Source of the DNA: JBBDIJ01 sp040880485
Lineage (GTDB): Bacteria; Bacteroidota; Rhodothermia; Balneolales; Balneolaceae
Direction of reading: 5' to 3'
Length of the DNA: 64,000 bases
NCBI GenBank assembly: GCA_040880485.1
Contig: JBBDIJ010000009.1
Coordinates: forward strand, 321,759-385,758
Shown piece by piece: positions 34,143 through 42,882 of the stretch. Each line of letters starts with the position of its first letter. The stretch's first letter is position 1. The notes under the pieces were generated by a model that saw nothing but the letters and a program-made list of their open reading frames with translations, was not told the origin of the DNA and made no database searches. The position numbers and the translations under genes were made by a program.

Positions 34143-36524
34143 CTACTGTGCAGAAACCTCGAGTAGATGGCGAACTCTAAAGTCAAACTCCTCAAAGAGG
34201 CGCTCTTCGGCTATCTGTCGCCTGCGTTCGGGGTCAAAGTGAAGAAGGCTCTCCACTGCAAGATACCGGATTCTCGGATCTCTGTCTTCAAGGAGAGGAG
34301 GGGTCCGCTGTTCCCATGACTCGAGATCGTGGTCAAAATTCAAAAGAAATTCAAAGGCAGCAGACCGAATAGAAAAGTTGTTATCACGGCTCAAGAGGGG
34401 TTCCGCTAAAGCAACTGCTGCTTCCGCCTCACCCTTTCTTGCGAGGTGAACCAACAAATCAGAAACCGTCTGGCCCTGCTGTCCGTCATGAACAACTGAC
34501 TCGGAGAACCTTAAAAATCGATCCGGTGAGCTGATCATCGAAAGGGACCGTATTGCCTCTCTCCTCAGATGAATCGGAGCACTGCCTCTAACTACAGATT
34601 CCAGAATTGCGATTACCGCCTCAAGGTTCTCATAATCTCCGAATGCCTGAATAAATGCAGACTGAACCTGTAAATCAAGATCTGTTCTGAACCTTTGAAG
34701 ATAGATCTGATCTGTACCCGATGCTCCGTCTGTAACTTCCGATAAAGTTCTTACAAGTGCTGCATATACATCCGGGTTCTCTTCTGAATCGAGAATATCG
34801 AGCAGGGCAAGCTGCAGATCGGGATTATCGGAATAGTCTGTCAGCCCGATAGCTGCTACACGTCTATCTTCAGCGTCACTGCTTTCTCGCAACTGCTCTA
34901 TCCACAGGTGGAAAGGCTTCTCCTCTTTAAAAACAAGTGCCGTCTGCTGCTCTGAATCCGGACGAATCAATACACGATTAAGAGTAGAAGGAACATTAAG
35001 CACCATTGAATCGGATGCTCCCGTAAACGCAATCTCCCGCTCCAGTACTTCCCCATCCGAAATCAGCTCTACGGTGAGACCAATCAGTTCATCTGTAGCC
35101 CTCCCTTCTGCAATAAACTGCAGGCTCAAGGAACCCTCCATCTCGTCCAGATCGTAGAGAACCCGATAGATCAGCGGTTCCGGTTCACCCACCTCATCGT
35201 CAGAAATATAAGGCTCGGGGCTGTCGAGAAGAGGCAGGCCTGTCTCTTCATAGACTTTCTCTGCCATTTCATTCCAGGTGATCACACCAGCTCGGTCTGC
35301 AGGCCATCCCGGTGCCACCCTGTCCAGGCTGAACCTCCAATCCTCACCGTTTTCACTATTCAACCACTCCGACCACTTCTCCAGTTGTTGAATAGAGAAC
35401 TGATCGTAGAGGGTTCCGGCCATTCGCTCATTCCAGTATGACGTATACATTGCCGGCTCACTCCGAAGCAGAGTATTTGGTTCCCTCTCCTCCTTATCGC
35501 TTTGCTCTACGTTCTCATCTCTTCCATAAAGCCATGCCTGTAGCAGAAGCGTCGCATGTGCCTCGGCCCACATCTCCTCGCCGGACTGAACACCAAACCA
35601 CTGCGAAATAACCCCTCTTCGAACCTGTCCCACCAGATTTCCCTGTGAGGGGTAAATAAAGACCAAACCCGCACCGTAATTTCGTGTCTCCCATTGGTCA
35701 TCATCCAGCATGACGACTCGGATCTCGCCCCACGGAAATGGGAACCCGGTTTTTATCTCCGCCTCTCGCCAGCTTTGTTGTGCAACCTCTATTAGTCTTT
35801 CACTGAGCTCCGGGTCCGAAATATCTTCTTCAGCAAAGATCTCTACCGGATACCGGCCACCCTCACTCCATGAGTTGAACCTGCCTATTGCAAATGCAAT
35901 GGAAGTGGCAGGTACAGGGCTGGAAAAACTCCAGGATGCACTCTGCATATCAACACTCTCGACTTCGGTGTCGGCCGACAAACCACCGGTTACAGCCGTA
36001 CGACCTGCCGGGTAGTAGAGTGTCAGATCTGCAGTAAAACGATTTCTCGGATGATCAAAAAGAGGGAACCAGTGCTGCTGACTGCCAGGAAGCAGAGAGC
36101 TCCATATGGTGCCATTCTCATTCCTGTGAAGACCGAAACGCGGTTCTCCCTGCCAGGAGAGAAACAGAGACCCCTCATCACTCTCATCCGTTACTTCGGG
36201 AATCTGAATCACGAGCTGTCCATCCCGTACATGGTATGCAACTTCAGCTCCGTCCCACTCTACCTGTGCCAGGTCGAGACCTGTTGCATCCAGTTGCAGA
36301 GAGTCCACTCCGCTTCGCTTAAGGCGCACCCTGTATGTAGCTTCTCCCCCGACAACAAGTTGCTGGTTTACTGCCAGGCTCAGGTCCAGATGCAGAAAAT
36401 CTGCATCCTGCCTCGGAAAGGATGAGTAATCCTCAATCTGGGCATAAGCGAGAGAGGATGAGAAAAAAAATAGAATCAGAAGCAATCCACGGCTGCGAGG
36501 TGAAGGTTTGGCTAAAGTACTCAT
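34143..36524 (-). CDS. Exported M1-aminopeptidase-like pseudoenzyme with C-terminal HEAT repeats
   Basis: The 793-residue protein has a signal peptide (about 1-28, ending AYAQ). An M1-type N-terminal beta domain (HWFPLFDHPRNRFTADLTLY) and a catalytic-like domain follow. The NYGAGLVFIYPSQGN segment replaces GAMEN. Where M1 enzymes have HExxHQWFG it reads RGVISQWFG (near residue 300): both zinc His and the catalytic Glu are gone, while the third-ligand region MWAEAHATLL keeps a Glu. The last roughly 270 residues are HEAT-like pairs (AEDRRVAAIGLTDYSDNPDL, HLRREAIRSLSMIS). A binding or scaffold role in the periplasm is more likely than proteolysis. Confidence 0.8.
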   Translation of the reverse strand: MSTLAKPSPRSRGLLLILFFFSSSLAYAQIEDYSSFPRQDADFLHLDLSLAVNQQLVVGGEATYRVRLKRSGVDSLQLDATGLDLAQVEWDGAEVAYHVRDGQLVIQIPEVTDESDEGSLFLSWQGEPRFGLHRNENGTIWSSLLPGSQQHWFPLFDHPRNRFTADLTLYYPAGRTAVTGGLSADTEVESVDMQSASWSFSSPVPATSIAFAIGRFNSWSEGGRYPVEIFAEEDISDPELSERLIEVAQQSWREAEIKTGFPFPWGEIRVVMLDDDQWETRNYGAGLVFIYPSQGNLVGQVRRGVISQWFGVQSGEEMWAEAHATLLLQAWLYGRDENVEQSDKEEREPNTLLRSEPAMYTSYWNERMAGTLYDQFSIQQLEKWSEWLNSENGEDWRFSLDRVAPGWPADRAGVITWNEMAEKVYEETGLPLLDSPEPYISDDEVGEPEPLIYRVLYDLDEMEGSLSLQFIAEGRATDELIGLTVELISDGEVLEREIAFTGASDSMVLNVPSTLNRVLIRPDSEQQTALVFKEEKPFHLWIEQLRESSDAEDRRVAAIGLTDYSDNPDLQLALLDILDSEENPDVYAALVRTLSEVTDGASGTDQIYLQRFRTDLDLQVQSAFIQAFGDYENLEAVIAILESVVRGSAPIHLRREAIRSLSMISSPDRFLRFSESVVHDGQQGQTVSDLLVHLARKGEAEAAVALAEPLLSRDNNFSIRSAAFEFLLNFDHDLESWEQRTPPLLEDRDPRIRYLAVESLLHFDPERRRQIAEERLFEEFDFRVRHLLEVSAQ

Positions 36525-36577
36525 CAGATATGGTTATTTCTGAAAATTAAAAGTGAATATATCAGAAAACCAGGGGT

Positions 36578-37378
36578 TCAGGAATCAGACTCCCCGGCCT
36601 CCGCTTTCTCATCAGCAAACAGGTTCAGAACGTACTCCTTTAATCCGGTAGTACATGAAATCGCATTACCGGATTGGATGGTGCTTACGCCCGAAACATC
36701 TGTAAAAGAGCCGCCTGCTTCCTGAATAACCGGTTGAAGGGGTGCCGCATCCCAGAGATTCAGAATCGGGTCGAACATGAGGTCGGCCCGACCGGATGCG
36801 ACCATCAAATGGCCATATGCATCTCCCCATGTACGGTGTAATCGGGTTTTACGGACCAATGTTTCAAATGGCTTTCCAAAATCATACTGGTAGATGTGAT
36901 TCACGTCCGTAGTAAGAAAGACCGCTTTCGACGGATCGGTACACTCTCTCACCCTGCACCGCTTTCCGTTCAGTGTTGTCCCCCCGCCTACTGCTGCAGA
37001 GACAAGCTCACCAAGAGCAGGTGCAAAAATCACCCCCACTTTAGGCACACCTCCTATCAGGATTCCGACAAGAGTGGTGTAGAGTGGAATCCCATGAATA
37101 AATGAGTGTGTTCCATCGATCGGATCCACGACCCAAACCACCTCTCTCTCCTGCCCCTCGCTTCCATACTCCTCACCGATGATACCATGATCGGGAAACT
37201 CTCTGTGTATTCGTTCCCGTATCCGCTCTTCCGCCTCCCGGTCTGCATTGGTTACCGGCGAGTCATCGCCCTTGTATTCCAGTTGAAATGTGGAGCGAAA
37301 GTGTGCAAGCGTACTCTCGCCTGCCTCCCGGGCGATCCGTTCTGCCGCATTCCGTAAAAAGTGGAGATCTGTTGCCAT
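36578..37378 (-). CDS. hisN: Histidinol-phosphatase-like inositol monophosphatase family enzyme
   Basis: Mg2+-dependent phosphatase of 266 residues. The family motifs are IIGEEYGSEG (Glu), VWVVDPIDGTHSFIHGIPLY (Asp cluster) and NLWDAAPLQPVIQEAGG (C-terminal Asp). DGTHSFIHG and NLWDAAPLQPVIQEAGG resemble HisN-type histidinol-phosphatases more than SuhB, so histidine synthesis is the first guess. No his genes are adjacent. Located between the M1-like gene and ychF. Confidence 0.75.
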   Translation of the reverse strand: MATDLHFLRNAAERIAREAGESTLAHFRSTFQLEYKGDDSPVTNADREAEERIRERIHREFPDHGIIGEEYGSEGQEREVVWVVDPIDGTHSFIHGIPLYTTLVGILIGGVPKVGVIFAPALGELVSAAVGGGTTLNGKRCRVRECTDPSKAVFLTTDVNHIYQYDFGKPFETLVRKTRLHRTWGDAYGHLMVASGRADLMFDPILNLWDAAPLQPVIQEAGGSFTDVSGVSTIQSGNAISCTTGLKEYVLNLFADEKAEAGESDS

Positions 37379-37445
37379 ATGCTTACGAGAATAAAAAACC
37401 CGATAAATAGCTTACGCCATGAATAATAGGGATTCGAAAGTGGAA

Positions 37446-38540
37446 CTACACATTGAATCGAAAGAGCATCACATCACCATCCTTCACGATGTACTCCTTC
37501 CCCTCCTGCCTCAGCTTCCCGGCTTCCCGGGCCGCTTTCTCCGATCCGCACTCCACATAATCATCATAAGCGATCGTCTCGGCCCGGATAAATCCCTTCT
37601 CAAAATCGGTGTGAATTACTCCTGCAGCCACGGGGGCCAGAGTTCCTTTCCGTATTGTCCAGGCTCTGACCTCTTTCGGCCCCGCAGTAAAATAGGTTAT
37701 AAGCCCCAAATTCTCGTATGCAGCACGGATGAGCCGGTTCAAACCGGACCTGTCGATTCCAAGTTCATCCAGAAATAGTTGTTTCTCTTCCGGTTCAAGT
37801 TCCGCAATCTCCGCCTCGATTTTAGCACAAAACATAACCACAGCATCTCCGTGAAGGGATGAGATCTCCCTCACCTCTTCAACATAGCTGTTACCGCTGT
37901 TTACCTCCTCTTCCCCTACATTACAAGCATAGAGGACGGGTTTGTCGGACAGCAGGAAAAGCTCCCTGAGAGCATCACGCTCGTTTGCATCCCTGTTCAG
38001 ATTACGTGCAGCCTCTCCCTCCTCCAGGTGTGCTCTCATCCGTTCCGCCGCTTCCAGACGCTCGCGAATCGTCTTGTCTCCGCTTTTGGCCTGTTTCTTC
38101 AGACTTTCTGTCCTCTTCTCCACACTCTCCAGGTCCTTCAGAATCAATTCATCTTCAATGATTCTGATATCTCTGGATGGATCTACTGATCCTTCAACGT
38201 GAATGATGTCGTCATTGTCGAAACAGCGTACGACATGAATGATCAGATCTACTTCCCGAATATGGGAGAGAAAGGCGTTCCCTTTCCCCTTTCCTTCGGA
38301 AGCACCCTTTACAAGCCCGGCTATATCAACAAACTCGATACTTGCAGGCAGAACCTCTTTCGGTTGAACCAGGGAGGCGAGCCGGTCCAGTCGTTCGTCC
38401 GGTACGGGCACCTGGCCCACATTGGGATCGATCGTACAGAAGGGAAAATTTGCCGATTCTGCCCCGGCATTGCTTAAAGCATTAAAAAGGGTTGATTTGC
38501 CAACGTTAGGCAATCCGACGATTCCACATTTCAGATTCAT
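37446..38540 (-). CDS. ychF: Ribosome-binding ATPase YchF
   Basis: OBG-family P-loop NTPase (364 residues, usual size) that binds ATP and the ribosome. Motifs are GLPNVGKSTLFNALS (G1), FPFCTIDPNVGQVPVPDERL, FVDIAGLVKGASEGKGKGNAF (G3 region), and a C-terminal TGS domain (TYFTAGPKEVRAWTIRKGTL ending in KDGDVMLFRFNV). It starts within the nusB stop (4-bp overlap, ATGA), giving a nusB-ychF transcript. Confidence 0.96.
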   Translation of the reverse strand: MNLKCGIVGLPNVGKSTLFNALSNAGAESANFPFCTIDPNVGQVPVPDERLDRLASLVQPKEVLPASIEFVDIAGLVKGASEGKGKGNAFLSHIREVDLIIHVVRCFDNDDIIHVEGSVDPSRDIRIIEDELILKDLESVEKRTESLKKQAKSGDKTIRERLEAAERMRAHLEEGEAARNLNRDANERDALRELFLLSDKPVLYACNVGEEEVNSGNSYVEEVREISSLHGDAVVMFCAKIEAEIAELEPEEKQLFLDELGIDRSGLNRLIRAAYENLGLITYFTAGPKEVRAWTIRKGTLAPVAAGVIHTDFEKGFIRAETIAYDDYVECGSEKAAREAGKLRQEGKEYIVKDGDVMLFRFNV

Positions 38541-39001
38541 ATCGATTTTTCTTCACTAAAGTCCTGCAATCCACGACCATGTTTTTCGATCCGTCCCTCT
38601 TCCAACAGCCTCTTCAGTGCGGCATCCAGTATGCCATTAATAAAATAGCCACTGCGCCGGGTCGAATAGCGTTTGGCCAACTCAATTGCTTCATTCATCG
38701 TCACTTTAACAGGAATCTCCCCGAAACGAAGAAATTCGCAGAGAGCCATACGCAATATCAGTTTGTCGAGAATAGCCAGGCGATCCAATTTCCAGTTTCG
38801 TATATGCTCCGAAACGATTCGGTCATACTCTCCGGAACCATCCACTGTTCTCAAAAAAAGTTGCTCGGCAAATTGAATAGGCTCCATTTGCTCCAGTTCT
38901 GCAACAACAATACCCTTCAACGCCTCTTCCGGACTGTTTCCCCCGCTCTCTACGGCGTAAAGAGCTTTCAATACCACCTCACGTAAGACGCGTCGATTCA
39001 T
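38537..39001 (-). CDS. nusB: Transcription antitermination factor NusB
   Basis: All-helical RNA-binding factor (154 residues) that helps rRNA antitermination. The N-terminus is RRVLREVVLKALYAVESGG. The C-terminal half has the family pattern LAILDKLILRMALCEFLRFG, IPVKVTMNEAIELAKRYSTR and SGYFINGILDAALKRL. It is coupled to ychF downstream and diverges from the tRNA-Val gene. Confidence 0.93.
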   Translation of the reverse strand: MNRRVLREVVLKALYAVESGGNSPEEALKGIVVAELEQMEPIQFAEQLFLRTVDGSGEYDRIVSEHIRNWKLDRLAILDKLILRMALCEFLRFGEIPVKVTMNEAIELAKRYSTRRSGYFINGILDAALKRLLEEGRIEKHGRGLQDFSEEKSI

Positions 39002-39206
39002 TCAACAGCTCCTGTCTGGTTCCATTTTCCAATGAACAGTTTGCAAGCTCTGAAAATACAAACATTCACCTGAAGCTGAAATAACAAATCCCTCAAATCC
39101 TTTTGCTTCGGAACTCCGACTCTGCCTATATTCTCTGCCCCGATACACAATACATTGTGTTGAAAAGATGCAGTTCCGGGTCGAACCCAAATGTGCAACG
39201 AATATC

Positions 39207-39280
39207 GGGTGCTTAGCTCAGCTGGTTAGAGCGCTACCCCGACACGGTAGAGGTCACTGGTTCGACTCCAGTAGCACCCA
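39207..39280 (+). tRNA. tRNA-Val (anticodon GAC)
   Basis: A complete cloverleaf. Acceptor stem GGGTGCT/AGCACCC; D arm GCTC/GAGC; anticodon stem CTACC/GGTAG with loop CCGACAC, anticodon GAC; T arm ACTGG-TTCGACT-CCAGT; discriminator A at 39280. The 3' CCA is not encoded. It reads valine codon GUC (and GUU by wobble). A small inverted repeat, ACACAA/TTGTGT at 39145-39160, lies about 50 bp upstream. Confidence 0.96.
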
Positions 39281-39317
39281 CTCTTTTTCCCCGGCACCAT
39301 ACAACACCCAGGAATTA

Positions 39318-40103
39318 ATGGCCTCTCCGATCAATCGTTTCTCCCCCCTCATTTTTCTCCTGTTTCTTCTCTATACACAATGTGCCCCTCTGAATGCACA
39401 AAGCCCTGAGGACACCGAAGTGTGGCAACCTGTACCGCCTGTAACGGATCCGGCCGGACCTCACTTTACACCACCACCGGCCGATGCCATCGTTCTCTTC
39501 GACGGAACCTCTGCAGATGAGTGGGTGTCTGCCCGCAATGGCGAGCCTGCGGAGTGGATTCTGGAGGATAGGGTTTTGACGGTTCAGCCCGGAAGCGGCG
39601 ACATCGAAACAAAAAGATCGTTCGGCGATATCCAGCTGCATCTGGAGTTTCGTGCACCTGCCGAAATTAGCGGACAGGGTCAGGGACGGGGCAACAGTGG
39701 CATTTTTCTACAGCAGCGCTATGAGATTCAGGTACTGGACAACTGGGAGAACCCTACCTATGTAAACGGTATGACTGGCAGCATCTACAAACAGCATATC
39801 CCACTCGCCAACCCGGGCCGAAAACCGGGTGAGTGGCAATCATACGACATCTTCTATTCCGCTCCCCGTTTCGATGAACAGGACCGGCTGATTAAGCCCG
39901 CCAGAGTCACTGTGCTTCTGAACGGTATTCTCATTCAGAACAACGTGGAAATTTTTGGGAATACCGTCTATATCGGAGAACCATCCTATGAAGCACACGG
40001 CCCTCTGCCAATACGGTTACAGGATCACGGAAATCTGGTCAGCTACAGAAACGTCTGGCTCCGGGAGGCAGAACGATTAGTCTCAGAGAGTACCGCCCGT
40101 TGA
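39318..40103 (+). CDS. Exported DUF1080 (3-keto-disaccharide hydrolase-like, LamG-fold) protein
   Basis: The 261-residue protein starts at ATG 39318, giving a signal peptide MASPINRFSPLIFLLFLLYT and onward to LNAQ. An earlier frame opening would run through the tRNA and is wrong. The DUF1080 core is evident: IVLFDGTSADEWVS, RNGEPAEWILEDRVLTVQPG, GRGNSGIFLQQRYEIQVLDN and IRLQDHGNLVSYRNVWLRE. Members act on, or bind, 3-keto-glycosides or other sugars in the periplasm. The last 21 bp overlap the converging RnfD-like gene. Confidence 0.88.
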   Translation: MASPINRFSPLIFLLFLLYTQCAPLNAQSPEDTEVWQPVPPVTDPAGPHFTPPPADAIVLFDGTSADEWVSARNGEPAEWILEDRVLTVQPGSGDIETKRSFGDIQLHLEFRAPAEISGQGQGRGNSGIFLQQRYEIQVLDNWENPTYVNGMTGSIYKQHIPLANPGRKPGEWQSYDIFYSAPRFDEQDRLIKPARVTVLLNGILIQNNVEIFGNTVYIGEPSYEAHGPLPIRLQDHGNLVSYRNVWLREAERLVSESTAR

Positions 40104-40943
40104 AATCTTATCTCTATTATCCTTATTCACACCCTCTATTCGCTCTTTTCGGTCTATCAGGTAGCCCTCTATGATCATAGAGGCCGGCCCCACAATAGCC
40201 AGTGCGTAGAAAGGTGCATAGATCGATTCATTCAGGCGGAATACCATCTCCACAGCTGCAATCAGAAAAGCGATCAGATACTGCCCCTTTCGGCTCTGAA
40301 CGGTGGTTTTAGGGTCAGTTATCATAAAAAAGACAAAGAGCTGATACATCGGCCCGGTAATGGGTGAAAGCTCGGCCAGAAAGGCACCTCCCGTCATCCA
40401 GCTTCTTATCGCAGCAAAAGCAACAAAAGAGAGAACATATGTAGCGCAGATATGGAAACGACGAATGCGATAGATGGTTACGAATCCGACGATCCAGATC
40501 ACAAGCATCGCCCACATATTATTCCCCCACTGAATACTCAGAATGGCTACATCGTCCCAGGCGATCAGTAGAAGTGCCACGACGCCGAAGTTAGAGGGGT
40601 TCCAGATGTGTGTTCCCCGGTGGCGAATCACATATTTCGAGAGTACACTAAGCAGGCTGCAAAGCATGTAGGGCCAGAAAAATGGCGATCGAACCAGAAT
40701 CCCCACACTTATACCCGATATATAGGCGCTGGAGAGATCTCTCCAACGGCCGGTCACAACCCGATGCAGAACGGCTTCGGCAACCAGAGCAGTTCCGATC
40801 GCAGTAAGCAACCGTCCGTAATTACCGAGAATTCCATAGGAGATGTGCGCTGCAAAAAGAATAGCCGTAATCAGCAGCGGCGCAGCATACTTCCTGTTTA
40901 AAGAGAACTTTCCGAGGGGTTCTGTCAATGTCACTCCGGTCAT
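40083..40943 (-). CDS. RnfD/NqrB-like integral membrane protein
   Basis: A 286-residue protein with about eight to nine hydrophobic segments. The conserved pieces HRGTHIWNPSNFGVVALLLI and PMYQLFVFFMITDPKTTVQS resemble the RnfD/NqrB family, in which a Thr in the GA/TDP region carries covalent FMN. The other Rnf subunits are absent, so it is not an Rnf complex gene. It lies 22 bp downstream of a CRTAC1-type FG-GAP protein gene; I recall such a pairing from other environmental bacteria. Possibly an electron-transfer or flavinyl membrane partner. Confidence 0.65.
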   Translation of the reverse strand: MTGVTLTEPLGKFSLNRKYAAPLLITAILFAAHISYGILGNYGRLLTAIGTALVAEAVLHRVVTGRWRDLSSAYISGISVGILVRSPFFWPYMLCSLLSVLSKYVIRHRGTHIWNPSNFGVVALLLIAWDDVAILSIQWGNNMWAMLVIWIVGFVTIYRIRRFHICATYVLSFVAFAAIRSWMTGGAFLAELSPITGPMYQLFVFFMITDPKTTVQSRKGQYLIAFLIAAVEMVFRLNESIYAPFYALAIVGPASMIIEGYLIDRKERIEGVNKDNRDKISTGGTL

Positions 40944-40965
40944 TTGTCTTCAGGTCCGGGTCTGT

Positions 40966-42837
40966 TTATTCAATATTCTGTTGATCGCTCGAATCGGAGA
41001 GAGGCTCCATGATATGGTGAAGGTAATTCACCTCAAGCCCTTCCAGGCTCTGCACGGTTCCGGAAGGCCAACGGATCTCGGCCCTTTCAATGCCGGCATG
41101 TTCACCCAGGCCAAAAAGTAAGGGGCGCTGATTCTGGGAACTGAATCCGATCCCTCCGGTCACCACCTGTTTCTGTTTCCGACCGGCCCAGTGAAGCACG
41201 ACCTCAGCACCTATGGCGCTGCGGTTGCTTCGGGTTCCCTCCAGGTCAAAAGAGATCCAGTTGCGCTCCGGCACAACAGTATTCCGATAGATCCTGACAG
41301 GCCCGTTCTGATTCGAAATAATCAAGTCGTGCACGCCCCGATTCCACAGATCAGCGTATGCAACTCCACGTGAATCGAGTTCAAGTTCTGCGCCGACAGT
41401 CGAAGAGACCTCCTGGAAACGCCCCGCCCCGTCATTCAGCCAGAGCCGGTTCATCTGATGGCCGGCATGACTCCTGTTTGCCATCGGCGGCCAGTTTGCT
41501 GCATCCTCTATGATGGTTCGGTTCCCCCCCGCGACCCTGGAAAAATCATACCAGTAATCTCCATCTCGATCGAGGGACACATAGCCGTTACCCACATAGA
41601 GATCCTGAAAACCGTCAAGATTGAGATCAACGAACTGAGCTCCATAACTCCAGCCGCCCAATTCGACACCAAAGGTACCGGCAAGATTTCGAAATTCCGG
41701 TATCATCCCCTTTTGCTCTGTTACCGGAACCCAGAGATTGTTCCCCTGAAGCAGGACACCGGGTTCGGAAATGTTCGATACATAGATGGATAGCTCTCCC
41801 CTGTTCATAATATCTCCGAATGAGACATTCATTCCGCTTTTGGGAACAAAACCGAGACCGGCCCTGTTAGACACCTCCTCAAACCGCTCCCCGTCTATGT
41901 TGATGTAGAGCTCATCGACACCATAATCGTTCGCAACTATCAGGTCGGGGTACCCCGACCCATTCAGGTCCACCGCCCCTGCTGCCAGAGTCCATCGCCT
42001 CGAAGCGACACCATACTCCTCTCCAACTTCTTCAAATATACCGTCACCCTGGTTTAACAGGAGATAGTTACGGCCTCCATTTCTTGCATACTCAAAACTT
42101 TCCGGCATCATTCGGGTCGAATTGAGCTGCCACAGATTTACATCCTCTCTGTAGGACCCACCCATAAAAAGATCGAGATAACCGTCGTTATTCACATCCA
42201 GCCAGATCGCTGTATTGATATTGGCCCACTCAGGCAATCCCGCAACATTCGTTACGTTGGTAAACCCCTCTCCATTATCATTTTGCCAGAGTTCGCTGCG
42301 TCCCCACTTATAGAGCAAAAGATCTTCATAGCCGCTGTTGTTGAAATCTCCCCAAACACTCCCCATGCTCACACCGCCCTCCACGGAGTTAAGATCGGCG
42401 AGCCCCATTTCAGCAGCCACATCCGTAAACGTGCCATCGCCGTTGTTTCGATATAGTGCATTGGATTTACCTGGTAAACTGTTTGTGAAGTAGAGATCCT
42501 GCCAGCCGTCGTTATTAAAATCAACAACCGACACCGATGCTCCCATAGAGGCTACAGAAGGGAGAATATGATCCAGTTTCGGATCCAGTACCGGGCGGAC
42601 GTGCAAAAAATCGATGCCTGCCTGTCCGGATACCTCTTCCATATAAAAACCGTAGCGCTCCAGAGCACTCTCTTTAGAGGTTTGAATTGAGTCGGTACTC
42701 CCGGTATCTGACTGACGCTGCCGGATCACAAACGGAGTCGTCAACAAACCCAGGAATAGCACCAATAGTACGATCCGAATAGAGTTTCTTTCGGCACTCA
42801 CAGATAGGCCTTTGTGTATTTTGTTATCACTTTTCAA
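40966..42837 (-). CDS. Exported FG-GAP/VCBS-repeat protein with ASPIC/UnbV domain (CRTAC1 family)
   Basis: The 623-residue protein has one N-terminal membrane segment (about 19-37; signal anchor). It then has repeated FG-GAP blades with calcium-type acidic loops (VVDFNNDGWQDLYFTNS, WGDFNNSGYEDLLLYK, WLDVNNDGYLDLFMGGS, VDLNGSGYPDLIVAND). It closes with an ASPIC/UnbV domain (NRSAIGAEVVLHW, FGLGEHAGIERAEIRWPSG). The start appears to be TTG at 42837, because an in-frame stop lies just upstream with no ATG. Middle gene of a three-gene operon. A surface or periplasmic binding role is likely; the ligand is unknown. Confidence 0.85.
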   Translation of the reverse strand: MKSDNKIHKGLSVSAERNSIRIVLLVLFLGLLTTPFVIRQRQSDTGSTDSIQTSKESALERYGFYMEEVSGQAGIDFLHVRPVLDPKLDHILPSVASMGASVSVVDFNNDGWQDLYFTNSLPGKSNALYRNNGDGTFTDVAAEMGLADLNSVEGGVSMGSVWGDFNNSGYEDLLLYKWGRSELWQNDNGEGFTNVTNVAGLPEWANINTAIWLDVNNDGYLDLFMGGSYREDVNLWQLNSTRMMPESFEYARNGGRNYLLLNQGDGIFEEVGEEYGVASRRWTLAAGAVDLNGSGYPDLIVANDYGVDELYINIDGERFEEVSNRAGLGFVPKSGMNVSFGDIMNRGELSIYVSNISEPGVLLQGNNLWVPVTEQKGMIPEFRNLAGTFGVELGGWSYGAQFVDLNLDGFQDLYVGNGYVSLDRDGDYWYDFSRVAGGNRTIIEDAANWPPMANRSHAGHQMNRLWLNDGAGRFQEVSSTVGAELELDSRGVAYADLWNRGVHDLIISNQNGPVRIYRNTVVPERNWISFDLEGTRSNRSAIGAEVVLHWAGRKQKQVVTGGIGFSSQNQRPLLFGLGEHAGIERAEIRWPSGTVQSLEGLEVNYLHHIMEPLSDSSDQQNIE

Positions 42838-42882
42838 TGCAAATGAAGCATGTCAAAAAAATCAGGCTTCAAACAGAAGCGG

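Noticed and set aside
39168..39317. N-terminal extension of the DUF1080 protein
   Set aside because: The extension would be translated through the complete tRNA-Val gene; the Met at 39318 starts a proper signal peptide.
40083..40943. Part of an Rnf or Nqr complex
   Set aside because: None of the other five subunits is adjacent; only the membrane subunit family is represented.
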